Assembly (NCBI GenBank): GCA_034189035.1
Contig: JAXHVA010000002.1
Span: 1-64,000, forward strand
Reading direction: 5' to 3'
DNA: 64,000 nucleotides
From: JAUXFK01 sp034189035
Lineage (GTDB): Bacteria; Desulfobacterota; UBA8473
In this document: one piece after another, positions 27,134-36,944 of the stretch
Layout: every line of letters starts with the position of its first letter
How positions within the stretch are numbered: position 1 is the first letter of the stretch
Translations under genes and position numbers: made by a program
The notes under the pieces: generated by a model
Told to the model about the DNA's origin: nothing
Database searches by the model: none
The model's input: the letters and a program-made list of their open reading frames with translations, nothing else

Positions 27134-27525
27134 CTAAAGTTTTAAGTGGTTAAGATCGGATTTTTTAATACGAATATCTTTTAGTACTTTATAATGCTTA
27201 TCATTACCTGTTAGAATGGGTAACCCATAAGCAATTGCCGTAGCACCTATCAAAGCATCTGCCAACTGGATTGAATGGTTTAAAGATGTTGTTCTACAAA
27301 GAACATCGCTTTCACGGATATCTCTTCTGAGATATACAGAATTTTGGAGTTCCAGGCATGAAGAGCTCTGCGAAGATTTTCAAGCTCATTCTTGTTTTTC
27401 ATGCCTTGGACTAATTCTATATATGTAACTACAGGAATAAAGAAATTATTTGAATTCTCAATAGCCATATATGCCTTTTCATTCCCACTCATATACCAAA
27501 TAAGAATATCCGTATCGATAACCAT
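27134..27525 (-). pseudogene. VapC-like PIN-domain toxin, copy A, frameshifted
   Basis: The frame opens with MVIDTDILIWYMSGNEKAYM (the PIN Asp motif) and continues with VVTYIELVQGMKNKNELENL. It stops at TAA after FFVEQHL at 27280. A -1 frame continues directly: LNHSIQLADALIGATAIAYG then LPILTGNDKHYKVLKDIRIK, which carries the second half of the PIN active site (LADALIGA and the Asp of TGND). Together they make a normal VapC of about 130 residues. The toxin ATG directly follows the antitoxin stop. The same frame break exists in copy B at 46.5 kb, so it predates the duplication. The active site is split, so the toxin is probably inactive unless frameshifting restores it. Confidence 0.75.
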
Positions 27526-27759
27526 TTAGTATCTTCCTTTTCTTAATCTCCTGACATATTCATTAACGTCTTTCATGATATCGTTATCTTTCCAGATTCC
27601 AAACAATTCGTTCTTTTTTATTTCCTTCGTTTTTTCTCTGTAGGGTATTAGTTTAGCGCAAGGTTTGACGCGAAATGTAATTACGACTTCCTCACCTCTA
27701 TTGAGCGTATCAAGTAGTTTTTTTGAATGGAACCTGAGATCTTTTGCTGTTGCCTTCAT
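27526..27759 (-). CDS. Phd/YefM-type antitoxin, copy A
   Basis: A 77-residue protein: MKATAKDLRFHSKKLLDTLN, then RGEEVVITFRVKPCAKLIPY and a charged C-terminus ending RRLRKGRY. The N-terminal DNA-binding fold with GEEVVIT and the disordered toxin-binding tail fit the Phd/YefM family. It would repress its own operon and neutralise the PIN toxin downstream, whose frame is broken. Copy B of this gene (46802-47035) has an early stop. The promoter should lie within 27760-27890. Confidence 0.75.
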   Translation of the reverse strand: MKATAKDLRFHSKKLLDTLNRGEEVVITFRVKPCAKLIPYREKTKEIKKNELFGIWKDNDIMKDVNEYVRRLRKGRY

Positions 27760-27901
27760 TCCCCCTTCGTAATCTGAAAAAGTTTATACTATAAAGCGAA
27801 AACTTTTTGAGGATAAATGTCAACATGCAATTATATATTTATCTGAGGGACAGAGGGACGGTTCTAGGAAAATAAATAAATTGACATGATGAAAAAGATG
27901 A

Positions 27902-28745
27902 TTGATAAGAACTTCCTTTTTTATGAGAAAGAGTATAGGGAAAGTATCGTTGTGTGTAAAGCACAAAATTCCCGCATGATGTTGTGGTTGATGAAATACA
28001 TTGGTCGCTAATGCCTCTGAAGGATCAGCTAATGAGATGTTCTTTGCGGATTTATTGCCTCGAAAGAGGCAAGTTGGCGGGATTAGGGAACAGTTATCCA
28101 GCTAAACCCAGCCTCCATTTTAAAGAATTAGGCAGAAGGCCCTTCTGAATAATGATCATCTCCATAGAGGTAATCGTATGATGGAGGTAGCTGGGAGTCA
28201 GAATAGTCCAGATGAGGTTCTTTTTTGTTAGGGGGAGCATTGACCCTAGGCAGAGGCTTTGATTTTAAATTCCACAAATCGAGATGTTTGAGTATTTTCT
28301 TAATTATTTCAGGGTCTTCTATGAAGGATAAAATCTTCATCCTCCCCCCGCATTTGGAGCAGGTAAAGGGATCCACCTGGTAGATTTTCTGGACCAATCC
28401 GGCCTAATTCTTTCTGTGCTCTTTGGATGATCCATGCGCTTCAAGGATGAATTGTATCAGACCGTCCTGATCCTGCTTTTTCGTTTACCGCGACTGGCAT
28501 TATCTAAAAAAACCATAGTATCTTACCATCTGCTCACCCTTGTCAGGAACATGGGAGCACATGGCCGCAAGCCATTCGAGGGTGTCAAAGACCTTCTCGT
28601 GTTTTCCGCCCTTAGATTGGTAAATGACCTTGGACTCCTCTGGAATCTAGGTCATTCCCAAGAAAATCACCAAACGATTGTATTGCAACAGCGGCTCCAG
28701 GCACAGCATCCTCCTCTGTCTAAACGAAGATTCCTTCCCCCGCAT
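27902..28745 (-). mobile_element. IS91-family remnant 1 (terminal repeat plus transposase 3' part)
   Basis: The 3' end of an IS91-type transposase on the minus strand. The frame 28128-28397 reads MVQKIYQVDPFTCSKCGGRM then KILSFIEDPEIIKKILKHLD, the usual zinc-ribbon C-terminus of Y2 transposases. Further upstream, 28440-28740 matches pieces of remnant 2 but lacks about 270 bases found there at 36096-36366. At the 3' side, 27902-28127 is the conserved non-coding terminal sequence (TTGATAAGAACTTCC...) shared with 30461, 35355 and 44811. No complete Y2 domain remains, so the element is inactive. Confidence 0.75.
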
Positions 28746-28764
28746 AGTGGGGAGGAATATCACA

Positions 28765-30447
28765 TCACTCTTCTCCGAAATCGGGGATCATCAATATACC
28801 CCCCCCCATGTAAGAAATATTGGAGAAACCTTTTTCTTTGAGAATGCGCAGGGCCTCCGCGGAACGGCCTCCTCTGGAACAGATACAGACCAGATCCTTG
28901 TCTCTCGGGATTTCTTTCCCATTTTCCCGTAACTTTTCAAACGGAATATTCAGCACGTTTCCCTTGAGAGGGGGCTTATTCTCGAACTCTTTGGTCATTC
29001 GCACATCAATGACGAATGCGCCGTTGAGGGACGTTTGGGGAGAGACCGCATTCACACCTTCCAGAAGAAGATTTCTTGCGGCACAGCCCAGAGAGAAGAG
29101 AGGGTCTACTGCCGGTGCATACGGGGGTGCATAGGCAAATTCCATATCCAGAAGATCTTCAAGAGTGCCCTCATTCTTGAGAAGGGCGGCAAATACGTCC
29201 ACTCTCTTCACCACCTCGCCCGGACCATACCCTTGCATTCCCAAAAGCCGGCTTGAATCTTTGTCAAAAATGATTTTCAAGTGTATATTTTTAGATTCCG
29301 GGAAGTAGTCGGCCTTATCAGGGAATGAACCCCATACAGAGCCTGCATTGAAGCCTGCTTCCCTTGCAGAGGTTTCAGTAAGTCCTGTGGCAGCCACATT
29401 TATGTCAAATATCTTCACTGCAGCGCTGCCCACCACTTTCCCGAAGCGTTCTTTTCCTCCGTTCAGATTGGACCCCACTACCCGACCTTGTCGGTTGGCC
29501 AGAGATCCCAGAGGGAGTTGCAAGGCTTTTCCCGATACAAAGTGCTTCACTTCAACACAGTCTCCAGCCGCAAAGATGTCTGGATCACTCGTGACCATTT
29601 TCTCATCCACAAGGATTCCACCCGCCTTGCCCACATTGAGACCACAATCAACGGCAAGATTGGTGTTCGGCTTTACACCGATGGCCATAACTACATGATC
29701 CACACAGAACTTTCCATTCTTTGCTTCAATGATAACACCGTCTTCAGACTCGGTGATCGATTCTAAAGGACAGCTTGTATGAATCTCAACGCCCTCTGTT
29801 TTCAGATATGCTTCGACACCCCAAGCCATCTCTGCATCCAGTATGGAGGCGAGAATCGTGGGGGCCGCGTCAAAGAGAATCACATCTGCCCCCCAGAGAG
29901 AACCGAAGGCTTCCGCCAGTTCGCAACCTATAAAACCGCCTCCTACGATACCAACGGTCTCGATTTCTCCCATCTGAATGGACTTTTTCAGATCAACGGC
30001 ATTCTCAAACGTCTTGAACTCGGAAATTCGTTTGCCTTCTTTTGGAATTCCGGGCGGTATCATAGGGCTGGCACCTGTTGCCAGAACAAGCTTGTCATAG
30101 GGATAGTCTGATTTTTCCCCGGTTGTTGCGGAAATACAGAATACCTTCTTGGCTTTCCGGTCTATCCTTTCAACCCGAGTGGAGGTTATGACTTCAATAT
30201 CTTTTGCGGCACGAAAGAACTCCGGATCTCTGATAATACCGTAAGGAGTCTCCCTGAGTTTGTCTGCATTTTCAATGTCTCCTGAAACATAATAAGGCAT
30301 GCCGCATGCTCCGTAAGAGATAACCGTGCCCTGATCAATAACGATCACTTTAGCAGAGGGCATGCATCGTCGCGCCCGGGCAGCGGCTCGAAGTCCCGCA
30401 GCGGATGCTCCAACAACAACTATTCGACAGTGTTTCTTGTCAAACAT
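28765..30447 (-). CDS. CoA-disulfide reductase-like FAD oxidoreductase with C-terminal rhodanese domain
   Basis: A 560-residue protein. The ATG at 30447 (MFDKKHCRIVVVGASAAGLR) was chosen because AAGGAGGA stands just upstream. The open frame extends further 5' but only through IS sequence. It has an FAD dinucleotide fold (residues 8-40), a single redox Cys48 in SYGACGMPYYVSGD as in CoA-disulfide reductases and NADH oxidases, an NAD fold (VGIVGGGFIGCELAEAF) and IFAAGDCVEVKHF. The dimerisation domain follows. The C-terminal rhodanese domain (about 475-560) has its active Cys in VCICSRGGRSAEAL. Enzymes of this CoADR-rhodanese type handle sulfane sulfur or CoA persulfides and disulfides. Both ends abut IS fragments, so its promoter may come from IS DNA. 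Confidence 0.9.
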   Translation of the reverse strand: MFDKKHCRIVVVGASAAGLRAAARARRCMPSAKVIVIDQGTVISYGACGMPYYVSGDIENADKLRETPYGIIRDPEFFRAAKDIEVITSTRVERIDRKAKKVFCISATTGEKSDYPYDKLVLATGASPMIPPGIPKEGKRISEFKTFENAVDLKKSIQMGEIETVGIVGGGFIGCELAEAFGSLWGADVILFDAAPTILASILDAEMAWGVEAYLKTEGVEIHTSCPLESITESEDGVIIEAKNGKFCVDHVVMAIGVKPNTNLAVDCGLNVGKAGGILVDEKMVTSDPDIFAAGDCVEVKHFVSGKALQLPLGSLANRQGRVVGSNLNGGKERFGKVVGSAAVKIFDINVAATGLTETSAREAGFNAGSVWGSFPDKADYFPESKNIHLKIIFDKDSSRLLGMQGYGPGEVVKRVDVFAALLKNEGTLEDLLDMEFAYAPPYAPAVDPLFSLGCAARNLLLEGVNAVSPQTSLNGAFVIDVRMTKEFENKPPLKGNVLNIPFEKLRENGKEIPRDKDLVCICSRGGRSAEALRILKEKGFSNISYMGGGILMIPDFGEE

Positions 30448-30460
30448 TCCAATCCTCCTT

Positions 30461-30556
30461 GTTGATAAGAACTTCTTTTTTGTGAGAAGGAGTATAGGGA
30501 AAATATCGTTGTGTGTCAAGCACAAAATTCCCGCATGATGTTGTGGTTGATGCAAT
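30461..30556 (-). repeat. IS91-type terminal repeat, copy 2
   Basis: About 96 bases (GTTGATAAGAACTTCTTTTT... ending GATGCAATACAT) matching the first part of the terminal repeats at 27902, 35355 and 44811. It lies directly upstream of the ribosome site of the oxidoreductase and directly downstream of the IS1182-like remnant. The remaining part of the IS91 end is absent here, so the join at 30556 is a recombination or truncation point. Confidence 0.75.
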
Positions 30557-31560
30557 ACATGCAGGTACCTTGCCAATATCAGACCGCGCTGCACCATGGC
30601 ATAGTCGGTTATGATTTCTGTCTTACCTGTGTTGTTGCAGGTCTCAGTAATATGCATACTGTATCCTAGACCTTTATGACCGTAAAATGCATCCGGATCA
30701 TAAGCTGATTGAAGGGTATTGCCGTTTGTTTTCTTTTTTATTTTGACTCTTTTATTGGTAATTCCTGCTGAATCTGTTTCATCCTTTAATTCGCACTGTT
30801 GTTGAAATAAGCGAATAAGCAATTGGTATGGCTCGCTGTTTTTGACCTCTTTATCATTTTCAAATATGGTAATAAGTTCATATAAATACCGGGCTAGCTC
30901 CTCCAGCTTTGTTTTCTGCCGCACTTGACCCAGATCAAACCAGCCTTCAGGTTCTCTTGTATGCCACTGCTGTATATGTTTTGGAATCTGGGAAAATAGA
31001 CTTTTATCAAGGCTTTTAATAAACAAGGTAATCGTATTCGCAAATAGATCCAATCGACCCCTTGTCCGTATATTTGAGATGATATGGGTAGAATCAAGCC
31101 TCTGTTCGCTCGCTGATAAACCAAGCTTTTCTATCGCTGAACTGCTGATTTTCTCAAATACGCCTCGTAACAGTTTCATCTGCGGATCTTTTGCAGCTAA
31201 CCGCCGACGAAACTCGACCAGCGACCGGCGAAATACGCATTATCATCATTAATATCCAGGGCATAACGCCACCGAATATCAAAACTAAAACTGTCCAGGG
31301 CTTGTTGATCACTCATATTATTCAGCTCTTGCAAAATACACAAACCTAACAATCGAGCAACACTGAAATTCGGCCGACCAGTCTTCCAGTATAGTATAGA
31401 ATATCGATCCTCACATCTTAATAAAAAGGGGGAGTATTTCGACCTTGAATAGATGAGCCCAGGAAGCCCTTAAGCGGTTTTGTAATGCTAAAGATAATTG
31501 AGCGTTAACTCTAAATAACTCTTGTTGGGAATCTGTCTTTTTATACATGCCCTTTTATAC
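30557..31560 (-). mobile_element. IS1182-like transposase remnant
   Basis: Minus-strand pieces of a DDE transposase. The 5' part (about 31380-31230) reads GRPNFSVARLLGLCILQELN then NMSDQQALDSFSFDIRWRYA, a frameshift near 31220 follows, and the main part (31179-30560) reads MKLLRGVFEKISSSAIEKLG with RLDSTHIISNIRTRGRLDLF, and ends at YDPDAFYGHKGLGYSMHITE and the following residues to YAMVQRG. This order (N-terminal dimer domain, then LDSTHI with the first catalytic Asp) fits the IS1182 family. The 3' third, with the last catalytic residues, is replaced by the IS91 terminal repeat. Confidence 0.7.
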
Positions 31561-31734
31561 ATATATTCCACTATCTATGTATAGTTACTTCTCAGGTATC
31601 AAAATCTTAAGGGCGTCCCGCTTTACCTTCGCTTTACGTTAGAAAAATTGACTCAGTTTACTCTCGATCTAGTTTAGATTTCAAAAATTGATTCCCTGCA
31701 TGCCCACAGCATAAAGAAGCACTGAAAGCTTATA

Positions 31735-31806
31735 TATTAAAAGCTCTCGTAATGGTTATTACACAACCTCCATAGTGAAGATGCCACAGGTTGCCTGGGA
31801 TAATAT
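31735..31806 (+). repeat. 72-base dispersed repeat, copy 1
   Basis: TATTAAAAGCTCTCGTAATG... matches 45179-45250 with only a few differences. The core GGTT(A/G)TTACACAACC is a short palindrome. Both copies begin exactly where other mobile DNA ends (here unassigned IS debris, there the IS91 fragment), so it may be the end of another element. Copy 1 lies directly before the asnS remnant. Confidence 0.6.
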
Positions 31807-31814
31807 GGAATGTT

Positions 31815-32774
31815 ATGAGTCAAACAATCCACTTATTCTTCCAGGAGAGAGGATTTATATACAATTCATACGCTCATCATCAGCGGCAGTAATTGCAAGG
31901 GTGCCGGGGAGATATTCCAAGTGAGGACATTAGACTCAATCAGGTTCCTAAAAAAGAAGGGCACCCGGATTCTAGCAAAGATTTTTTTGGACACCCTGCA
32001 AATTTGACGGTGAGCGGCCAGCTCCAGGCGGAAATATACGCTCTTGCCATGGGAAATGTGTACACCTTTGGACCTACTTTTCGAGCGGAAGATTCCAACA
32101 CCTATCGTCACCTGGCAGAATTCAGGATGGTGGAGCCGGAGATGGCTTTCTGTGATCCAGGAGGAGATGTTGCCCTTGCAGTGGATTTCTTGAAATATAT
32201 ATTCTCATATGTATTGGAACATTGCAAAGAAGACGTTGAGTTTTTCAATTGATTCATAGATTCTTCCGTGAAGCAGACCCTTGAAAATGTAACATCTCAA
32301 GGTTTTGAACTCCAGACCTACACAGAAAGCATAAACCTCCTTGAAAAAGACAAAGAAAAGTTTGAATTCCCGGTGAATTGGGGATCTGATCTTCAATCTG
32401 AGCATGAACGGTATCTCCGTGAAAAGGTCTTTAAGAAACCTCTGATCGTTGTAGACTCCCCGAAAGAGATCAAGGCCTTTTATATGAAGCTGAACGAGGG
32501 TCGAAAGACATAACGGACCATGGATGTGCTGGTTCCCAGGATAGGAGAGATCATTGCGGGCAGCCAACGAGAAGATGATTATGATACCCTTTTTGAAAGG
32601 ATCAAGGCGATGAACCCCAGCCCGGAAGATTACTGGTGATACCTGGAGTTGAGGAAATTCGGTTCCGTTCCCCATGCCGGTTTTGTTCTCTGGTTCGAAT
32701 GTTTCATTCAATTTGTGATCGGCCTTTCCAACATACAGGATGTGATCCCCTTCCCCAGGACACTGGCAACATAA
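31815..32774 (+). pseudogene. asnS: Asparaginyl-tRNA synthetase remnant
   Basis: The fragments read IHLFFQERGFIY, a frameshift, GSNCKGAGEIFQVRTLDSIR, another frameshift, then GHPANLTVSGQLQAEIYALA, FGPTFRAEDSNTYRHLAEFR and MVEPEMAF (class II motif 2). TGA at 32250-32252 and TAA at 32511-32513 interrupt the same frame. It continues with MDVLVPRIGEIIAGSQRE, a TGA at a Trp position (32637-32639) and YGSVPHAGF-like motif 3 (FGSVPHAGFVLWFECFIQFV), ending IPFPRT. The N-terminal anticodon-binding domain is missing. It is clearly dead. The organism must have an intact copy or use the AspRS/GatCAB route. Confidence 0.9.
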
Positions 32775-33563
32775 GTTTCTAGGAGAAGCACCAATCTTAA
32801 GAAATCCCGTAATCCAATGATAAATCTACAAAACCATACACCTGATGTCCATCCGGATTTAGATTTCGGATGAGTGAATTCAATTTGAAAAATCCTGATG
32901 AAAAAGATGCTGTTCTCTTTTATCAGATGATGCCAGTGGATTTCTTAGATCAAGACAGGTTTTTTGGACGATTTTGGTATGTTTATTGCATATATTAACA
33001 TATTGAGTCTACTCAATGCTTCAGTACGCTGTATTTATTCAACAACATAAAGTCGCAGAAGGGATTGATTATTCCATATTTTACAATATATTACGGTTAT
33101 GTCAATCCTTATGATCGTTAAACGACCGGGGTCATGTATGTCGCACGCACTATTCAAGAAACCGACATTGGCATGAAATAGGTGATTGAAATAACGTCCA
33201 CCTACATGGCAATCTTCTATAATCAGGGAATGAGGCTCGGATATTAAAGACATTGCAAGTGTTAACAAATAAATGACGTAAACCCAGGTTTCCAGTTTCA
33301 TCTTTCTTAGCAATACACGAATATTTCAACATGTGCCGTGAACCAAGGTTATGACAAGAAACCGGCAAGAGGTTGAATTGGTTGATCGAATATATTAGAC
33401 ACTCTATTTCTAAACAGAGACAGGGCTCAATTGGATTTTTACTGCGTTATCCTTTACAATGAACGAAAAGGTTCTATTTATGTAAGACTTACGCGGATTC
33501 CTCCCTGTGACCTTGTAAAATTAAGCATTTTAAACCCTATATTGAATGAATGAGCGGAGACTA
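32775..33563. other. Intergenic region, no assignable gene
   Basis: About 790 A+T-rich bases. A 42-codon plus frame at 32871-32999 (MSEFNLKNPDEKDAVLFYQM...) and a minus frame with one hydrophobic segment (33035-33313) are present, but neither has a clear ribosome site or family. The promoter of the lytic transglycosylase gene should be in the last 200 bases. Confidence 0.4.
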
Positions 33564-35342
33564 ATGAATACTCATTTAAATCTATCCTCAGTATCGATCC
33601 TTTTTTTTGTAATTGTTCTCTTCACTTTGTCCGGTTGTGCGGGCGGAAAATCTTTTGTTCAAGTTGCATCCTTACCGGAGACTGCAGAAATAGCATCCTC
33701 AGATACAAATAGTTACATAGATCATTCTGAAAAACCATCGGACGAATCAGTTTCAATCAATCAAGAAGCCAGGGAGAAAACAGATCAGGAGATGCTTGAT
33801 TCAGCTTTAGGTTTTTGCGAAGTATCCAACGACTTCTGGGAGCAAGGAGATCTTGACAGTGCACTTGATGCTCTTGACCAGGCTTATTCATTCATATTGA
33901 AGGTTGATTCCAATATGGAACCTGAGATCCTTCAACAAAGGGATGATCTCAGGTTTACCATATCCAAACGGATCATAAAGTGTTACTCTTCTAGGTTTAC
34001 GGTAGCCAACGGCAATCATAAAGAGATTCCCTTGATCATGAACAAGCACGTGGAGAAGGCAATGAAACAGTTCACAGGGAAACACAAGGGGTTCTTCATG
34101 GAGTCGTATCGTCGTTCGGGAAAGTATCGCCCGGCCATAGTGAAGGCCCTCAAGGAGGCAGGACTTCCCAAGGAACTCTCATGGCTTCCTCTCATCGAAA
34201 GTGGATTTAAGGTAAAAGCCCTTTCAAGAGCAAGGGCTTTGGGCCTGTGGCAGTTTATCGCATCAACCGGGTACAAGTTCGGACTCAAAAGAGATCAATG
34301 GGTAGATGAGAGGATGGACCCGGAGAAATCCACAGAAGCAGCGATCGCATACTTGAAAGAACTCCATCAGATTTTCGGAGATTGGACCACGGTTTTGGCA
34401 GCATATAATTGCGGAGAATGGGCAGTATTAAAGCGTATCAAGACACAACGCATTAACTATCTGGATAACTTTTGGGATCTTTACAGAGAACTCCCCAGGG
34501 AGACAGCCTTTTATGTACCTAAATTCTTGGCCGTATTACACATCCTCAATGATCCTGGAGCGTATGGTCTTGTCCTCCCCCAAGTCGATGAAGAGATTGC
34601 ATTTGAGAATGTTGATATCGATAAGCAAGTGCATCTGAAGACCATTGCCCGGCAGCTGGGAGAACCGTTCAGCGTGTTAAAAGAGCTTAATCCATCACTG
34701 CGATACGATTTCACTCCCACAAAGCCGTACCGATTGAAGGTACCCCAAAACAAGGGGGCCGTGCTCCTTGCAAAATTGTCAGACATTCCGATATACACAC
34801 CTCCTATTCCTGCCTATGTCGTTCACAGGGTAAGAACCGGGGAATCATTGTCCGGCATCGCTCGCAGATACGGAACGAGTATCAGGAAAATCATGGCTTT
34901 TAACGGACTAAAAAGCAGGCATTTCATTCGAGCTGGTTGGAAGTTGAAAGTCCCTACGAGTAAAACGTACATTCCTCGCAAGAAAGTCTCAACGCATGTG
35001 CCGAGTACCACTGAAAAGAGAGAAGTCATACGACATGTGGTCCGAAGGGGGGACTCACTCTGGAAGATCGCCAATCAATTCGGCACAACGACAAATGCCA
35101 TATTGTCTATGAACCGCTTAAAGAGTACACGACTGAAAATAGGACAGGTTTTACTCGTTCCCAAAGCTGCGTCTATCTTTAGTGAGATAAAGGCAAAAAC
35201 ATATGAGGTTATGGAGGGGGATTCGGCATACTCCATCGCCCAGAAACATCATATGGCCCTTTCTGATTTTTTAAAACTCAACCACTTAACTCCTCGGAGC
35301 ACAATCTTTCCAGGACAGCTATTACTGGTAAGGAAAAAATAA
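33564..35342 (+). CDS. Membrane-bound lytic transglycosylase with three LysM domains (MltD-like)
   Basis: A lipoprotein of 592 residues. The ATG at 33564 is preferred because GGAGA stands five bases upstream; a start at 33546 is possible. A signal sequence ends in the lipobox LSGC, so it should be anchored to the outer membrane. The SLT-type catalytic domain includes LSWLPLIESGFKVKALS with the catalytic Glu, ALGLWQFIASTGYKFGL and AAYNCGEWAV. Three LysM domains follow (VHRVRTGESLSGIARRYGT, HVVRRGDSLWKIANQFGT, YEVMEGDSAYSIAQKHH), binding peptidoglycan. The enzyme cleaves glycan strands during wall turnover. The gene is intact. An IS91-type end lies about 10 bases after its stop codon, so any native terminator was displaced. 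Confidence 0.92.
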   Translation: MNTHLNLSSVSILFFVIVLFTLSGCAGGKSFVQVASLPETAEIASSDTNSYIDHSEKPSDESVSINQEAREKTDQEMLDSALGFCEVSNDFWEQGDLDSALDALDQAYSFILKVDSNMEPEILQQRDDLRFTISKRIIKCYSSRFTVANGNHKEIPLIMNKHVEKAMKQFTGKHKGFFMESYRRSGKYRPAIVKALKEAGLPKELSWLPLIESGFKVKALSRARALGLWQFIASTGYKFGLKRDQWVDERMDPEKSTEAAIAYLKELHQIFGDWTTVLAAYNCGEWAVLKRIKTQRINYLDNFWDLYRELPRETAFYVPKFLAVLHILNDPGAYGLVLPQVDEEIAFENVDIDKQVHLKTIARQLGEPFSVLKELNPSLRYDFTPTKPYRLKVPQNKGAVLLAKLSDIPIYTPPIPAYVVHRVRTGESLSGIARRYGTSIRKIMAFNGLKSRHFIRAGWKLKVPTSKTYIPRKKVSTHVPSTTEKREVIRHVVRRGDSLWKIANQFGTTTNAILSMNRLKSTRLKIGQVLLVPKAASIFSEIKAKTYEVMEGDSAYSIAQKHHMALSDFLKLNHLTPRSTIFPGQLLLVRKK

Positions 35343-35354
35343 ACTAGTTTTTAA

Positions 35355-36880
35355 GAACTTCCTTTTTGAGAGAAGGAGTGTAGGGAAAGTATCGTTGTGT
35401 GTCAACCAAAAAATTCCCGCATGATGTTGTGGTTGATGCAATACATTGGTCGCTAATGCCTCTGAAGGACCAGCTAATGAGATGTTCTTTTCGGATTTAT
35501 TGCCCGAAAGAGGCAAATTGGCGGGATTAGGGTACAGCTATCCAACTAAACCCAGCCTCCATTTTTAAGAATTAGGCAGAAGGCCCTTCTGAATAATGAT
35601 CATCTCCATAGAGGTAATCGTAGGATGGAGGTAGCTGGGAGTCAGAATTGTCCAGGTGAGGTTCAATGTTGTTAGGGGGGGGGCATTGTCCCTAGGCAGA
35701 GGTTTTGATTTTAAATCCCACAAATCGAGATGTTTGAGTATTTTCTTAATTATTTCAGGGTCTTCTATGAAGGATAAAATCTTCATTCTCCCCCAGCATT
35801 TGGAGCAGGTAAGGGGATCCACCTGGTAGATTTTCTGGATCAATCCGACCCAATTCTTTCTGCGCTCTTTGGACGATCTGTGCGCTTCAAGGATGGATGG
35901 TATCAGACCGTCCTGATCTTTCTCTTTCCGTTTACCGCGACTGGCATTACTATAAAAGCCATAGTATCTTACCATCTACTCACCCTTGTCAGGCACATGG
36001 CCGCAAGCCATTCGAGGGCATCAAAGGCCTTCTTGTGTCTTCCGGCCTTAGATTGGTAAATGACCTTGGACTCCTCTGGAATGTAGGTCATTCTCTCCTG
36101 GGAAAAGGAGGCGCGGATGATATAGCGATAGCGGGCCAGGTTTTCCATGGCCTGGTCATCACTCATTGAATCCTGAATGGCGGCATGACATGAGGATGAC
36201 AACAAGCTCTTTTATTATCTTTCCCTTTGAAATCAGCATCTTGAATACATTGTGACGGAAAATCTCCTCCAATTGCTTTGCCTCAAAACGAGGGGCAACC
36301 CTGAACATACCGTCTCCATAGAAACAGCCGTCTGTACCCAGAATGTGTAAGTGAGGATTAAATCCAAGAAAATCACCAAACGATTGTATGGCAACAGCGG
36401 CCCCAGGCACAGCATCCTCTTCCGGTGTGGTCTCTTGGAAAAACTCCTTCAATAATTCCCAACCACATCGGCTCAGCTCAGAGAGGAGTTTTCGGTCGAA
36501 CAGAAAATATCTGCGGAGCATTTTGGGTATGCTAAAGATAAAATGACGGTGCGGAACGGCATTGATGACTTCCTGACAAAGCCATTCTCCGAATTCAATC
36601 ACCCGCTTCTGATGGCAGGATGAGCAGAAGTGGCGATGCTTGCAAGAAAATGCCAAGAGGTATTCATGTCCACAATCCTCACATCTTACTCTGCAAATCC
36701 GTTATGCAAGATACCGCAATCAAGATAGCGATAAATCAACTTTCTCACATAAGATCGGAGAAAGACATATTGCCTTTCAAAGTGCTCTTTATAGACCTGT
36801 TCAAATGATTCAAAACTTAAAAAGCTTTATGAAAAAAATCAAAACGGTGCATATAAGCCTAAAACCACAAGAAGGATTCC
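35355..36880 (-). mobile_element. IS91-family remnant 2 (near full-length, frameshifted)
   Basis: The most complete copy. Reading the minus strand from about 36840: FLSFESFEQVYKEHFERQYV, then RSYVRKLIYRYLDCGILHNG, a frameshift near 36700, VRCEDCGHEYLLAFSCKHRH and FCSSCHQKR (zinc finger), PHRHFIFSIPKMLRRYFLFD, and FGDFLGFNPHLHILGTDGCF with the HLH of the Y2 domain. After more frame breaks the 3' end reads LIQKIYQVDPLTCSKCWGRM to about 35565. The terminal repeat with TAAGAACTTCC occupies 35355-35564. Several frameshifts make it inactive. The tetranucleotide GAAC at the end fits the remembered target preference of IS91 elements. Confidence 0.8.
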
Positions 36881-36944
36881 AATACCTAAGACGGATTGAT
36901 CAGAAAGACTTGTCAGCATACAATGTTTGGAAGATAAGGTTATA

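Noticed and set aside
27275..27290. Classic -1 slippery heptamer TTTAAAC in vapC
   Set aside because: The heptamer is present but not in the register X XXY YYZ relative to the upstream frame, so programmed slippage there is not supported.
28765..31179. A single 804-residue transposase-oxidoreductase fusion protein
   Set aside because: A strong AAGGAGGA site and natural N-terminus (MFDKKHCRIVVVG) stand at 30447, and the upstream part is an IS1182-like fragment plus an IS91 end. The fusion is an accident of an open frame.
19306..32639. TGA read as Trp throughout the organism
   Set aside because: Two Trp-position TGAs occur (AOR, asnS), but many intact genes here use TGG for Trp and end cleanly with TGA, and asnS has other lesions.
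33035..33313. Possible small membrane protein on the minus strand
   Set aside because: Only one hydrophobic segment, a weak start and no family; kept only in the gap description.
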